A model generated the notes under the pieces. That model worked only from the letters and a program-made list of their open reading frames with translations, searched no databases and was not told the origin of the DNA. Shown piece after piece: positions 43,077 to 52,213 of a DNA stretch of 64,000 nucleotides. The stretch lies in contig SFDQ01000005.1 in assembly GCA_004558145.1 (NCBI GenBank), forward strand, positions 62,001 to 126,000. The letters are read 5' to 3'. Source of the DNA: Oscillospiraceae bacterium (GTDB lineage Bacteria; Bacillota_A; Clostridia; Oscillospirales; Ruminococcaceae). Within the stretch, counting starts at the first letter, position 1. The number at the start of each line of letters is the position of its first letter. Position numbers and translations under genes: made by a program.

Positions 43077-44168
43077 ATGAACGAACTGGAACAGGCGCGC
43101 CGCACCATCGACGAGGTAGACCGGCAGATGGCCGCGCTGTTTGAAGCGCGGATGGCCGCGGTGGGGCAGGTGGCCGCCTACAAGGAGGCCCACGGCCTGC
43201 CGGTGCTGGACGCCGGCCGGGAGGCCCAGGTGGTGGAAAAGAACCTGGCCCTTTTGAAAAACAAGGACCTTGCCCCCTATTACACCGACTACATCAAGCA
43301 TCAGATGGCCCTCTCCCGCCAGTACCAGACCAAGGTGCTGGGGCGGGACAAGGTGGCCTACCAGGGGGTGGAGGGGGCCTTTTCCCACATCGCGCTGACC
43401 AATCTCTTCCCCCGGGCCCGGGCCGTGGCCTGCCCCACCTTCGGCGGGGTGTTCGAGGAGGTGGAAAGCGGCCGCGCCGCCTTCGGCGTGCTGCCCTTTG
43501 AGAACAGCCACGCCGGCGACGTAGCGGCGGTGCTGGACCTGTGCTACGCCCACCGGGACATCTTTGTCACGGCGGTGTACGACCTGCCGGTACGCCAGAA
43601 CCTGCTGGGCCTGCCGGGCGCACAGCTTTCGGACGTGCGCAAGGTGTTCAGCCACCCCCAGGCCATCGCCCAGAGCGAGCGCTTTTTGAAGAGCCTTTCC
43701 CTGCCTGCCGAGAGCTGTGCCAACACCGCCATGGCGGCAAAGCAGGTGGCCGAAGGGGGCGACAAGTCCCTGGCGGCCATCGCCAGCGCCGAGACTGCCG
43801 CCCTCTACGGCCTCAAAGTTCTGGCGGCGGACATCAACTCCGACGGCGACAACACCACCCGCTTCATCGTCATCAGCAAGACCCAGGCCGCCGCGGGCGA
43901 CCGGTTCAGCCTTCTGTTCACCGTGGAGCACAAGGCGGGCATGCTGGCCCGGGTCATCCAGGCCATCGGCGCGGCGGGCTTCAACATGGAGAGCATCAAG
44001 AGCCGCCCCAAGCCCGGCGTGCCCTTTGAATATTATTTTTACGTGGAACTGGTGGGCCGCACCGACAGCGACGGCGCCCGCGCATTGCTGAAAGAGCTGG
44101 GCGGCGTGTGCGACACGGTGCGGGTGCTGGGGGTCTATTCCCGCAGCGCAAAAGAGGAAAGGGAGTAA
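43077..44168 (+). CDS. pheA: Bifunctional chorismate mutase / prephenate dehydratase
   Basis: A 363-residue P-protein. The N-terminal chorismate mutase (about 1-90) begins LEQARRTIDEVDRQMAALF. The dehydratase domain (about 95-275) has VAYQGVEGAFS, FGVLPFENSHAG and the catalytic NTTRFIVI. The C-terminal ACT domain (about 285-360) has EHKAGMLARVIQAIGAAGFN and the KSRP segment (usually ESRP) that binds phenylalanine for feedback inhibition. It catalyses chorismate to prephenate to phenylpyruvate. First gene of the operon; 4 bases before aroB. Confidence 0.96.
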   Translation: MNELEQARRTIDEVDRQMAALFEARMAAVGQVAAYKEAHGLPVLDAGREAQVVEKNLALLKNKDLAPYYTDYIKHQMALSRQYQTKVLGRDKVAYQGVEGAFSHIALTNLFPRARAVACPTFGGVFEEVESGRAAFGVLPFENSHAGDVAAVLDLCYAHRDIFVTAVYDLPVRQNLLGLPGAQLSDVRKVFSHPQAIAQSERFLKSLSLPAESCANTAMAAKQVAEGGDKSLAAIASAETAALYGLKVLAADINSDGDNTTRFIVISKTQAAAGDRFSLLFTVEHKAGMLARVIQAIGAAGFNMESIKSRPKPGVPFEYYFYVELVGRTDSDGARALLKELGGVCDTVRVLGVYSRSAKEERE

Positions 44169-44172
44169 GCAG

Positions 44173-45195
44173 ATGAAACTGACCATGCGCCTGGGCGCGC
44201 GAAGCTACGACATCATTTTGAAGCGCGGGGCGCTGAAAAACCTCTCCGCCCTCATCAACCTGAACCGCAAGGTGTTCATCGTCACCGACAGCGGCGTGCC
44301 CGCCCAGTACGCCGAGACGGTGCGCGCCCAGTGCAAAGAGGGCCTTGTCTACACCGTGCCCCAGGGCGAGGGCAGCAAGAGCCTCGCCGTGTATCAGAAG
44401 CTGCTGGAGGCCATGCTGGAGGCGGGCTTTGGCCGCGGCGACGCGGTGGTGGCCGTGGGCGGCGGCGTTGTGGGGGATCTTGCGGGCTTTGTGGCCGCCA
44501 CCTACATGCGCGGGGTGGACTTTATCAACTGCCCCACCACCACCCTCTCCCAGATCGACTCCTCCATCGGCGGCAAGGTGGCGGTGGACCTGGGCCGCAC
44601 CAAGAACATCGTGGGGGCCTTCTGGCAGCCGAAACTCGTGGTGGTGGACCCGGACACCCTGGCCACCCTGCCCCGCCGCCACTTCGTGAACGGCCTGGCC
44701 GAGAGCGTGAAGATGAGCCTCACCTGCGACGCGGAGCTGTTCCAGATGTTCGAGACCTGCGACGTGGACGCGGAGCTTGAGACCATCATCCGCCGCAGCC
44801 TGCTCATCAAAAAAAGCGTGGTGGAGCGGGACGAAACCGAGCAGGGCCTGCGGGCCATTCTGAACTTCGGCCACACCCTGGGCCACGGCATCGAGGCGGT
44901 GAAGGGCATCGGCGGCCGGCGCAAGACCGGGCTTTACCACGGCGAGTGCGTGGCGCTGGGCATGCTGCCCATGATCGAGGACCGCCAGCTGCAAAAGCGC
45001 ACCCGGGCGGTGCTGCGCAAGCTGGGCCTGCCCTGCCGTGCCAGCTACAACAAGGAAAAGGTGCTGAGCTACATGCTCCACGACAAAAAGGCCCGGGGCG
45101 ATTCCATCACCCTGGTGAAGGTGCCGGGCCTCGGCTGCTGGCGGCTGGACAAGGTGCCGGTGAGCGAGCTTGAGACCATTGTGATGGGGAAGTGA
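44173..45195 (+). CDS. aroB: 3-dehydroquinate synthase
   Basis: A 340-residue NAD-dependent enzyme that converts DAHP to 3-dehydroquinate. Seen: GGGVVGDLAGFVAATYMRG (NAD-binding and catalytic region), PTTTLSQIDSSIGGKVAVD and the zinc ligands in FGHTLGHGIE and the later GLYHGECVALGM. Length and motif order are normal. Cytosolic; followed after 4 bases by aroC. Confidence 0.97.
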   Translation: MKLTMRLGARSYDIILKRGALKNLSALINLNRKVFIVTDSGVPAQYAETVRAQCKEGLVYTVPQGEGSKSLAVYQKLLEAMLEAGFGRGDAVVAVGGGVVGDLAGFVAATYMRGVDFINCPTTTLSQIDSSIGGKVAVDLGRTKNIVGAFWQPKLVVVDPDTLATLPRRHFVNGLAESVKMSLTCDAELFQMFETCDVDAELETIIRRSLLIKKSVVERDETEQGLRAILNFGHTLGHGIEAVKGIGGRRKTGLYHGECVALGMLPMIEDRQLQKRTRAVLRKLGLPCRASYNKEKVLSYMLHDKKARGDSITLVKVPGLGCWRLDKVPVSELETIVMGK

Positions 45196-45199
45196 CGAG

Positions 45200-46312
45200 A
45201 TGAGCAACTCTTTCGGCGGCGCGGTGCGCCTGACCATCTTCGGCGAGAGCCACGGCGAAGCCATCGGCGCGGTGCTGGACGGCCTTGCCGCCGGCCACCC
45301 GGTGGACGAAGCCTACATCGCCTTTCAGATGGACAAGCGCCGGGCCAAAAAGGACGGCCTTTCCACCGCCCGCACCGAGGCGGACAAGGTGAAGATACTC
45401 AGCGGCGTGTATGGCGGCTTCACCACCGGCACGCCGGTGACGCTGGTCATCGAAAACCAGAACACCCGCTCGGGCGACTACGCCAAGACCGTGGGCCTTG
45501 CCCGCCCCGGCCACGCGGACTACACCGCCCATGTGAAATACGCCGGCTTTGAGGACTGGCGGGGCGGCGGGCATTTTTCCGGCCGCGTCACCGCCGCCCT
45601 CACCGCGGCGGGGGCGCTGTGCCAGAGCATCCTGGCGGCGAAGGGCGTCATCCTCGCCACCCACATCGCCCGGGTGGCGGGCGCTTGTGACGCGCCCCTG
45701 GCCTTTGAGGAGAGCGCCCTGCGGGCCCAGCTGGAGGCGCTGGAACAGAGCACCGGATTTCCGGTGCTGGACGAGGCCGCCGGGGCCGAAATGCAAACGC
45801 GCATCCGCGCCGCCGCCGCCGAGGGCGACAGCGTGGGAGGCGTTTTGGAAACGGCGGTGCTGGGCCTGCCGGCAGGCCTGGGCGAGCCCTTCTTTGACAG
45901 CGTGGAGAGCGTGCTCTCCCACCTGCTCTTTTCCATCCCGGCGGTGAAAGGGGTGGAGTTCGGGGCGGGCTTCGGCTTCGCAGACCTTCGGGGCAGCGAG
46001 GCCAACGACCCCCTCACCGTGAAGGACGGCCGGGTGACGGCCCTCTCCAACCATTCCGGCGGGGTGAACGGCGGCATCTCGAACGGCATGCCCCTCATTT
46101 TCCGCAGCTGCGTGCGGCCCACCCCCAGCATCTACAAAGAGCAGCAGACGGTGGACCTTGCCAAAAACGAGGCGGCCACCCTGCAAATTCAGGGCCGCCA
46201 CGACCCCTGCATTTTGCACCGGGCGGCCATCGTGCAGACGGCGGCCACGGCCTTCGGCCTGCTGGACCTGCTCACCCAGAACGGCGGCGGCCAGCGGCAG
46301 GCCGGGCGGTAA
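45200..46312 (+). CDS. aroC: Chorismate synthase
   Basis: A 370-residue FMN-dependent lyase that forms chorismate from EPSP. The N-terminal signature FGGAVRLTIFGESHGEAIG and the blocks YGGFTTGTPVTLVIENQNTRSGDY and GRHDPCILHRA are seen. It lacks the C-terminal extension of bifunctional fungal enzymes, as expected. Needs reduced FMN from elsewhere. Part of the tightly packed aro operon. Confidence 0.97.
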   Translation: MSNSFGGAVRLTIFGESHGEAIGAVLDGLAAGHPVDEAYIAFQMDKRRAKKDGLSTARTEADKVKILSGVYGGFTTGTPVTLVIENQNTRSGDYAKTVGLARPGHADYTAHVKYAGFEDWRGGGHFSGRVTAALTAAGALCQSILAAKGVILATHIARVAGACDAPLAFEESALRAQLEALEQSTGFPVLDEAAGAEMQTRIRAAAAEGDSVGGVLETAVLGLPAGLGEPFFDSVESVLSHLLFSIPAVKGVEFGAGFGFADLRGSEANDPLTVKDGRVTALSNHSGGVNGGISNGMPLIFRSCVRPTPSIYKEQQTVDLAKNEAATLQIQGRHDPCILHRAAIVQTAATAFGLLDLLTQNGGGQRQAGR

Positions 46313-46325
46313 GGGGGCGCGGAAG

Positions 46326-47576
46326 ATGGAATACGGACTCATCGGCGCCACCCTCAAACACAGTTATTCCAAGCTCATCCACGAGCAGCTGTACCCCTGC
46401 GACTACAAGCTCACCGAGCTGCCCACCGAGGCCGAGGCGCGGGCGTTTCTGGAAAAACGGCCCTTCAAGGCCATCAACGTGACCATCCCCTACAAGCAGC
46501 TGGTCATCCCCTACTGCGCCGTGCTGGATGAAAAAGCGAAGGCCATCGGCGCGGTGAACACGGTGGTGAACGTGAACGGGGTGCTCCACGGCTACAACAC
46601 CGACTTCGACGGCTTCGCCTTTCTGGCGGCGGCCCACGGGGTGGAGTTCACCGGCCGGCGGGTGCTGATTTTGGGCACCGGCGGCACCTCCAAGACCGTC
46701 ACCGCGGTGGCGAAGGCGGCGGGCGCGGCCCAGGTGCTCTACGCCAGCCGCACCCCCGGCGAGGGGCGCATCTCCTATGAAGAGGCCCTTGCCTGCGGCG
46801 CGCAGGTGGTGGTGAACACCTCCCCCGCCGGCATGTATCCGAACAACGACGCGCTGGCCCTGGACGTGGCGAAGATGCCGGGTCTTGAGGCGGTGCTGGA
46901 CGCGGTCTATAACCCCTTCTCCACCCGGCTGGTGCAGGCCGGGCGGGCGGCGGGGGCCAAGGCCGCCGGAGGCCTGGAAATGCTGGTGGCCCAGGCGGTG
47001 TACGCCGCGGCCCTCTTCACCGGCACCGAGCCACAAACCGACCGCATCGCCCCGCTGGCCAAGGCCATCTTTGCCGAAAAGGCCAACATCAGCCTTGTGG
47101 GCATGCCCAGCTGCGGCAAGACCACCATCGGCAAGCAGCTGGCCAAAGCCTTCGGCAAAAAATTCGTGGACCTGGACGCCGAAATTGTGAAGGCGGCGGG
47201 CAAGCCCATCCCGGACATCTTCGCCGAGAGCGGCGAAGCGGGCTTCCGGGAGCTGGAACAGCAGGTCACCGCCCGCTTTGCCAAAGAGGGCGGGCAGGTG
47301 CTCTCCACCGGCGGCGGCGCGGTGCTGCGCAGCGAGAACGTGGCCGCTTTGCGCCAGAACGGGCCGGTGGTGTTCATCGACCGGCCGCTGGAACTGCTCT
47401 GCACCGGGGGCGGCAGACCCCTTTCCACCGACCGGGCGGCCCTGGCCGCCATGGAGCAAAAGCGCCGCCCGCTCTATGAGGCGGCGGCGGACATCCGCAT
47501 CCCCAACAACACCGACGTGTTCCGCCGGGCGGCAAAGGCCGCAGAGGAGGCATTGCATGCGTATTTTGGTACTTAA
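46326..47576 (+). CDS. Shikimate dehydrogenase - shikimate kinase fusion
   Basis: A 416-residue fusion of AroE and AroK. The dehydrogenase part (about 1-250) begins MEYGLIGATLKHSYS, has KAINVTIPYK and GAVNTVVN (substrate loop), the NADP site LGTGGTSKTV and the end motif GGLEMLVAQAVYAAALFTG. The kinase part (about 255-416) has the P-loop GMPSCGKTTIG, the shikimate-binding DLDAEI and VLSTGGGAVLR. Together it carries out dehydroshikimate to shikimate to shikimate 3-phosphate. Both active sites look complete. It overlaps aroQ by 20 bases. Confidence 0.95.
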   Translation: MEYGLIGATLKHSYSKLIHEQLYPCDYKLTELPTEAEARAFLEKRPFKAINVTIPYKQLVIPYCAVLDEKAKAIGAVNTVVNVNGVLHGYNTDFDGFAFLAAAHGVEFTGRRVLILGTGGTSKTVTAVAKAAGAAQVLYASRTPGEGRISYEEALACGAQVVVNTSPAGMYPNNDALALDVAKMPGLEAVLDAVYNPFSTRLVQAGRAAGAKAAGGLEMLVAQAVYAAALFTGTEPQTDRIAPLAKAIFAEKANISLVGMPSCGKTTIGKQLAKAFGKKFVDLDAEIVKAAGKPIPDIFAESGEAGFRELEQQVTARFAKEGGQVLSTGGGAVLRSENVAALRQNGPVVFIDRPLELLCTGGGRPLSTDRAALAAMEQKRRPLYEAAADIRIPNNTDVFRRAAKAAEEALHAYFGT

Positions 47577-47991
47577 CGGCCCCAACCTCAACCTGCTTGG
47601 GGTGCGGGAGCCGGGCCTTTACGGCACCGTGGACTACAACGGGCTCCTTGCCCTCATTCAAAAAGAGTGCGACGCACTGGGCGTGGAGGTGCGCTTTTAC
47701 CAGTCCAACCACGAGGGGGATCTGGTGGACGCCATCCAGGCCGCGCGGCTGGACTGCGACGGCATCGTGCTGAACCCGGGGGCCTACACCCACACCAGCA
47801 TCGCCATTCTGGACGCGCTGAAGGCGGTGGCCCTGCCCGCCGCCGAGGTGCACATCACCGACATCAATCAGCGGGAGGAATTCCGCAAGGTGAGCTACGC
47901 GGGCATGGCCTGCCAGGCCCACTTCATCGGCCAGGGCCTTGCCGGCTATCTGAACGCCGTGCGCTGGCTGGCCGAGACCCACAGCAAATAA
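47557..47991 (+). CDS. aroQ: Type II 3-dehydroquinate dehydratase
   Basis: A 144-residue dodecameric-type dehydratase. It has the catalytic Tyr in GPNLNLLGVREPGLYG, the QSNHEGDLVDAI block, NPGAYTHTSIAI (catalytic Asn/His region) and EVHITDINQREEFR. Converts 3-dehydroquinate to 3-dehydroshikimate. The ATG lies inside the end of the fusion gene, so translation is coupled. Confidence 0.97.
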   Translation: MRILVLNGPNLNLLGVREPGLYGTVDYNGLLALIQKECDALGVEVRFYQSNHEGDLVDAIQAARLDCDGIVLNPGAYTHTSIAILDALKAVALPAAEVHITDINQREEFRKVSYAGMACQAHFIGQGLAGYLNAVRWLAETHSK

Positions 47992-48023
47992 GGGAAATCG
48001 CAACATAAGGGAGAGAGAATCAC

Positions 48024-49040
48024 ATGATCATTTCCACCAAAAAAGGCACTCCGCAGGAGGAACTGCAAAAAATCATTTCCGGCTTCGAGGCCCAGGGCCT
48101 GGAGGTCACCCTCATCCGAGGCACCGACTACAACGTGTTTGGCCTTGTGGGCGACACCACCAAGATCAACGACAAGGTGGTGGCCGCGAACCCCTGGGTG
48201 GAGAGCGTCACCCGCGTGTCCGCCCCTTACAAAAAGGCCAACCGGCTGTTCCACGCCGCCGACACCATCGTGGACGTGGCCGGCGTGAAGGTGGGCGGCA
48301 AGGAGAACGTGGTGGTCATCGGCGGACCCTGCAGCGTGGAGTGCGAGCAGCAGGCGGTGGACATCGCCAAGGCGGTGAAGGCCGCCGGCGGCAAAATGCT
48401 GCGGGGCGGCGCTTACAAGCCCCGCACCTCGCCCTACGCCTTCCAGGGCCTGGGTACCGAGGGCATCCTGGACCTGGTGAAGGCCCGGGAGGAGACCGGC
48501 CTGCCCATCGTGAGCGAATTGATGAGCGAGGACAAGATCGACGAGTTCGAGGAGTACGTGGACCTTGTTCAGATCGGCGCGCGGAACATGCAGAACTTCC
48601 AGCTGCTGAAAGCGGTCGGTAAGATGCACAAGCCGGTTCTGCTCAAGCGGGGCCTTGCCAACACCATCGAGGAGTGGATCATGAGCGCCGAGTACATCAT
48701 GGCCGGCGGCAACGAGAACGTCATCTTCTGCGAGCGGGGCATCCGCACCTTCGAGCCCTACACCCGCAACACGCTGGACCTGTCGGTCATTCCCATCATC
48801 AAGGAAAAGACCCACCTGCCCATCATCATCGACCCCAGCCACGCCACCGGCAACTGGCGCTATGTGGAGGCCATGAGCCTCGCCGCCGTGGCCGCCGGGG
48901 CGGACGGCCTCATCATCGAGGTGCACACCGACCCCGAGCACGCCTGGAGCGACGGCGCCCAGACCCTCAAGCCCGAAAAGTTCCGTCAGGTCGTGGACAA
49001 GTGCCGCGCCGTGGCCCACGTGGTGGGCCGGGACCTGTGA
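48024..49040 (+). CDS. DAHP synthase (type I-beta)
   Basis: A 338-residue enzyme that condenses phosphoenolpyruvate with erythrose 4-phosphate, the first step of the shikimate pathway. An N-terminal ferredoxin-like regulatory domain (about 1-70) precedes the barrel, which has VVIGGPCSVE, RGGAYKPRTSPYAFQG, KRGLANTIEEWI and IIDPSHATGNW. The I-beta layout (FL domain, no chorismate mutase fusion) is common in Bacillota; symbols aroF or aroG are used for it. Full length, good ribosome site (GGGAGAGA). Confidence 0.96.
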   Translation: MIISTKKGTPQEELQKIISGFEAQGLEVTLIRGTDYNVFGLVGDTTKINDKVVAANPWVESVTRVSAPYKKANRLFHAADTIVDVAGVKVGGKENVVVIGGPCSVECEQQAVDIAKAVKAAGGKMLRGGAYKPRTSPYAFQGLGTEGILDLVKAREETGLPIVSELMSEDKIDEFEEYVDLVQIGARNMQNFQLLKAVGKMHKPVLLKRGLANTIEEWIMSAEYIMAGGNENVIFCERGIRTFEPYTRNTLDLSVIPIIKEKTHLPIIIDPSHATGNWRYVEAMSLAAVAAGADGLIIEVHTDPEHAWSDGAQTLKPEKFRQVVDKCRAVAHVVGRDL

Positions 49041-49082
49041 GCGGCAGCGCCCCCAACACACAAAAAAAAGGAAGCTGATACC

Positions 49083-50354
49083 ATGCTGGCAACCATCCAT
49101 CCCGGCCCCATCGGGGGCGCTGTGACCGTGCCCCCCTCCAAAAGCATCGCCCACCGCACGGTGCTGGCGGCGGGGCTGGCGAAGGGGCTCTCCCGCGTTT
49201 ATAACCTGGACCCCAGCCAGGACATCGCCGCAACCCTGGCGGCGGTGCGCGCCTTCGGCGCAAAGGTGAAACTCACCGAAACCTACGCCGACATCGAGGG
49301 CCGGGGCGGCTTTGCCACCATCCTGCGCCCGGTGGACTGCGGCGAGAGCGGCAGCACCCTGCGCTTTCTGGTGCCGGTGCTCAGCCTCACCGGCCAGCAG
49401 GTGGAATTCACCGGCCGGGGCCGCCTCTTCCAGCGGCCCATGGACGTTTACCGGGACATCTTTGCCGCCCAGGGGCTGCTTTTCTCCCAAAGCGACAAGG
49501 GCCTTGTCATCCGGGGCCGCCTTGCCCCCGGCGAATACCGGGTGCGGGGGGATGTGTCCAGCCAGTTCATCACCGGCCTTTTGTACGCTCTGCCCCTGCT
49601 CCACAAAGAAAGCCGCCTGGAGATCGTGCCCCCCTTCGAGAGCCGCAGCTATGTGCAGCTGACCCTGGACGTGCTGCACGATTTCGGCGTGGCGGTGGAC
49701 TGGGACGAGGAACGGGAGAACACCCTCTACATCCCCGGCGGCCAGCGGTACCACAACCGCAGCTGCACCGTGGAGGGCGATTACAGCCAGGCCGCCTTTC
49801 TGGCGGTGCTGGGCGCGCTGGTGGGCGGCGTCACGGTGAAAGGCCTGAAAGAAAATTCCGCCCAGGGCGACGCGGCCATCCTGGACATCCTGCAAGCCTG
49901 CGGGGCGCACTTTAAGCGCGCCGGCGACGCGGTCACCTTTGAAAAGAGCGAGCTGCACGGGGTGGACATCGACCTGGCCGACTGCCCGGACCTCGGCCCC
50001 ATCCTGATGGTACTGGGCCTCTTCTGCGAGGGGGAGACAGTCATCCGCAACGCCGGGCGGCTGCGCATCAAGGAGAGCGACCGCATCGCCGCCATGGAGG
50101 AAGAACTGCGCAAATTCGGCGGCAAGCTGCAAAGCGACGAGAACACCGTCACCATCCAGGGCTCCGCCCTGGCGCTGCCGGGCCTGCTCCACGGCCACAA
50201 CGACCACCGGGTGGTGATGGCCCTGTCCGTCGCGGCGCTGGGCGCGGGCTACACCGCCCGCATCTCCGGCGCCCAGGCGGTGGCCAAAAGCTGGCCGGGA
50301 TTCTTCGCCGTTTTGCAGCAGCTGGGCGCTGGCATCGAGGTGGAAAAGGAATGA
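49083..50354 (+). CDS. aroA: 3-phosphoshikimate 1-carboxyvinyltransferase (EPSP synthase)
   Basis: A 423-residue enzyme joining shikimate 3-phosphate and phosphoenolpyruvate. Seen: VPPSKSIAHRTVLAAGLA (substrate-binding N-terminal loop), DCGESGSTLRFLVPV, GDVSSQFITGLLYALPL, RIKESDRIAAMEEELRKFG and HNDHRVVMALSV. AAAAGGAAG precedes the ATG. Stop overlaps tyrA as ATGA. Confidence 0.97.
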   Translation: MLATIHPGPIGGAVTVPPSKSIAHRTVLAAGLAKGLSRVYNLDPSQDIAATLAAVRAFGAKVKLTETYADIEGRGGFATILRPVDCGESGSTLRFLVPVLSLTGQQVEFTGRGRLFQRPMDVYRDIFAAQGLLFSQSDKGLVIRGRLAPGEYRVRGDVSSQFITGLLYALPLLHKESRLEIVPPFESRSYVQLTLDVLHDFGVAVDWDEERENTLYIPGGQRYHNRSCTVEGDYSQAAFLAVLGALVGGVTVKGLKENSAQGDAAILDILQACGAHFKRAGDAVTFEKSELHGVDIDLADCPDLGPILMVLGLFCEGETVIRNAGRLRIKESDRIAAMEEELRKFGGKLQSDENTVTIQGSALALPGLLHGHNDHRVVMALSVAALGAGYTARISGAQAVAKSWPGFFAVLQQLGAGIEVEKE

Positions 50355-51217
50355 AGAAGGACAGCCGTTTCGTCATCGTGGGCCTGGGCCTTTTGGGCGG
50401 AGCCTACGCATTGGGCCTGCGCAAGGCGGGCTTTGAGCATGTGGCCGCCATCGACCTGAAGGAAGAGGCCCTGGCCTTTGCCAAAGAGAAAAACTACATC
50501 GAAGAGGGCCGCACCGAGGGCTTTGAGGAGATGCTGGCCCGGGCCGACTATGTGGTTTTTTCGTTATATCCCACTGCATTTATACAGTGGGTAGAAAAAT
50601 ACGGCGCACTTTTGCCCGCAGGCTGCCTTTGCACCGATGTGTCCGGCGTGAAGGCGGGGCTGGTGGAAAAGGTGCAGGCGCTGCTGCCCGAGGGCGTGGA
50701 GTTCATCGCCAGCCACCCCATGGCGGGCAAGGAGCGCAGCGGGGTGGAGAACGCCCATCTGGTGGATTTTGCCCCGGCGAACTTCCTCATCACCCCCACC
50801 GAAAAGAACACCGAAGCGGGGGTGGAGTTTGCCCGCGGGCTGGCAAAGGCGCTGGGCTTTGCCCACATCCACGTCATCAGCCCCGAAGAGCACGACCGGA
50901 TGATCGGCTATGTGAGCCAGCTGACCCACGCCATCGCGGTGAGTCTGATGTGCGCGCCAAACGCCGAGCGCTTTGCCGACTACACCGGCGACTCTTTCCG
51001 GGACCTGACCCGCATCGCCTATCTGAACGCCCCCATGTGGGCGGAGCTGTTTTTGTGGAACCGGGACTGCCTTGTGGAGGAGATAGACGCCTTCACCGCC
51101 CGGCTGCAGCAGCTGAAGGGCTATCTGCAAACGGGGCAGCGGGAGGAACTGGAGGCGATGTTCCGGGCCTCCTCGGCGGCCCGCACCGCCTTTGACAAAA
51201 AAGAGAAGGAGGGGTGA
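50351..51217 (+). CDS. tyrA: Prephenate dehydrogenase
   Basis: A 288-residue NAD(P)-dependent enzyme that makes 4-hydroxyphenylpyruvate, the tyrosine precursor. The Rossmann motif is FVIVGLGLLGGAYALGLRKAG. ASHPMAGKERSGVENA is the prephenate-binding loop and EHDRMIGYVSQLTHAIA the helical C-terminal region. No ACT domain follows, so it is not obviously feedback-inhibited through one. Coupled to aroA by an ATGA overlap. Confidence 0.95.
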   Translation: MKKDSRFVIVGLGLLGGAYALGLRKAGFEHVAAIDLKEEALAFAKEKNYIEEGRTEGFEEMLARADYVVFSLYPTAFIQWVEKYGALLPAGCLCTDVSGVKAGLVEKVQALLPEGVEFIASHPMAGKERSGVENAHLVDFAPANFLITPTEKNTEAGVEFARGLAKALGFAHIHVISPEEHDRMIGYVSQLTHAIAVSLMCAPNAERFADYTGDSFRDLTRIAYLNAPMWAELFLWNRDCLVEEIDAFTARLQQLKGYLQTGQREELEAMFRASSAARTAFDKKEKEG

Positions 51218-51220
51218 ACC

Positions 51221-52213
51221 ATGCCCCGCGTGGAAGGGCAGAAGGGGAAGATCCTCCTTCTGCTGCGCATCCTTGAGCGATACACCGACGAGGAGCACCT
51301 CATCAGCGTGCCCCGCATCCTGGAGCTGCTGGAGGCCCAGGGCGTGCAGGCCGAGCGCAAAAGCGTTTATTCCGACATCCAGACGTTGCAGGAACTGGGC
51401 TATGACATCGTGCAGCAGCGGGGCCGCTCCGGCGGCTACTATCTGGCCAGCCGCCAGTTCCAGCTGCCGGAACTGAAGCTTCTGGCGGACGCGGTGCAGG
51501 CCAGCCGGTTCATCACCCGCAAAAAGAGCGACCAGCTCATCCGCACCCTGGCCCAGTTCGCCAGCGACTGGCAGGCGGCGGACCTGAAGCGGCAGGTGTT
51601 CGCCTCCAGCCGCATCAAGACCATGAACGAGAGCATCTACTACAACGTGGACGCGCTGCACCGGGCCATCGCCGAGGACAGGCAGGTGCGCTTTGTCTAC
51701 CAGGAGTGGGACCTCAACAAGCGCAAGGTGGCCCGCCGGGGCGGCAGCGCCTACGAAGTGAGCCCCTGGGCCCTTTTGTGGGAGGATGAGAACTACTATC
51801 TGGTGGCCTGGGCCAAGGGCCAGGGCCTGCGGCACTACCGGGTGGACAAGATGGCCTCCATCACCCTGCTGGATGTGCCCCGCCAGGGCGCGGAGGACTA
51901 CGACCCCAAAAAGATGCAGGACTACGCAAAGCCCATGTTCCAGATGTACGCCGGGCCGGTGAAGCGGGTGCAGCTTGCCTGCGACAACGGCGTCATCGGC
52001 CCCATGCTGGACCGGTTCGGCACCGACGTGACGGTGGTGCCTCAGCCGGACGGCGCCACCTTCCATCTCTACGCCGACGTGGCGGTGAGCCCCACCTTCT
52101 ACGGCTGGGTGTGCGGGTTTTCCGGCAAGGTGCGCATCGTGGCCCCCGCCGAGGTGAAAGAGGACTTCTGCCGTGCCCTGCGCAGCCTCACCGCCGCCGA
52201 GGAGGCGCTGTGA
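51221..52213 (+). CDS. WYL-domain transcriptional regulator
   Basis: A 330-residue regulator. The N-terminal winged helix (about 1-80) has ISVPRILELLEAQGVQAERKSVYSDIQTL and a GRSGGYYLA wing; the WYL domain follows, with YEVSPWALLWEDENYYLVAWAKGQ in place of the typical P-W-L/Y pattern, then a C-terminal extension. WYL proteins often bind oligonucleotides or other ligands. It starts 3 bases after tyrA and overlaps mutY, so it is cotranscribed with the aromatic pathway; whether it controls it is open. Confidence 0.9.
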   Translation: MPRVEGQKGKILLLLRILERYTDEEHLISVPRILELLEAQGVQAERKSVYSDIQTLQELGYDIVQQRGRSGGYYLASRQFQLPELKLLADAVQASRFITRKKSDQLIRTLAQFASDWQAADLKRQVFASSRIKTMNESIYYNVDALHRAIAEDRQVRFVYQEWDLNKRKVARRGGSAYEVSPWALLWEDENYYLVAWAKGQGLRHYRVDKMASITLLDVPRQGAEDYDPKKMQDYAKPMFQMYAGPVKRVQLACDNGVIGPMLDRFGTDVTVVPQPDGATFHLYADVAVSPTFYGWVCGFSGKVRIVAPAEVKEDFCRALRSLTAAEEAL

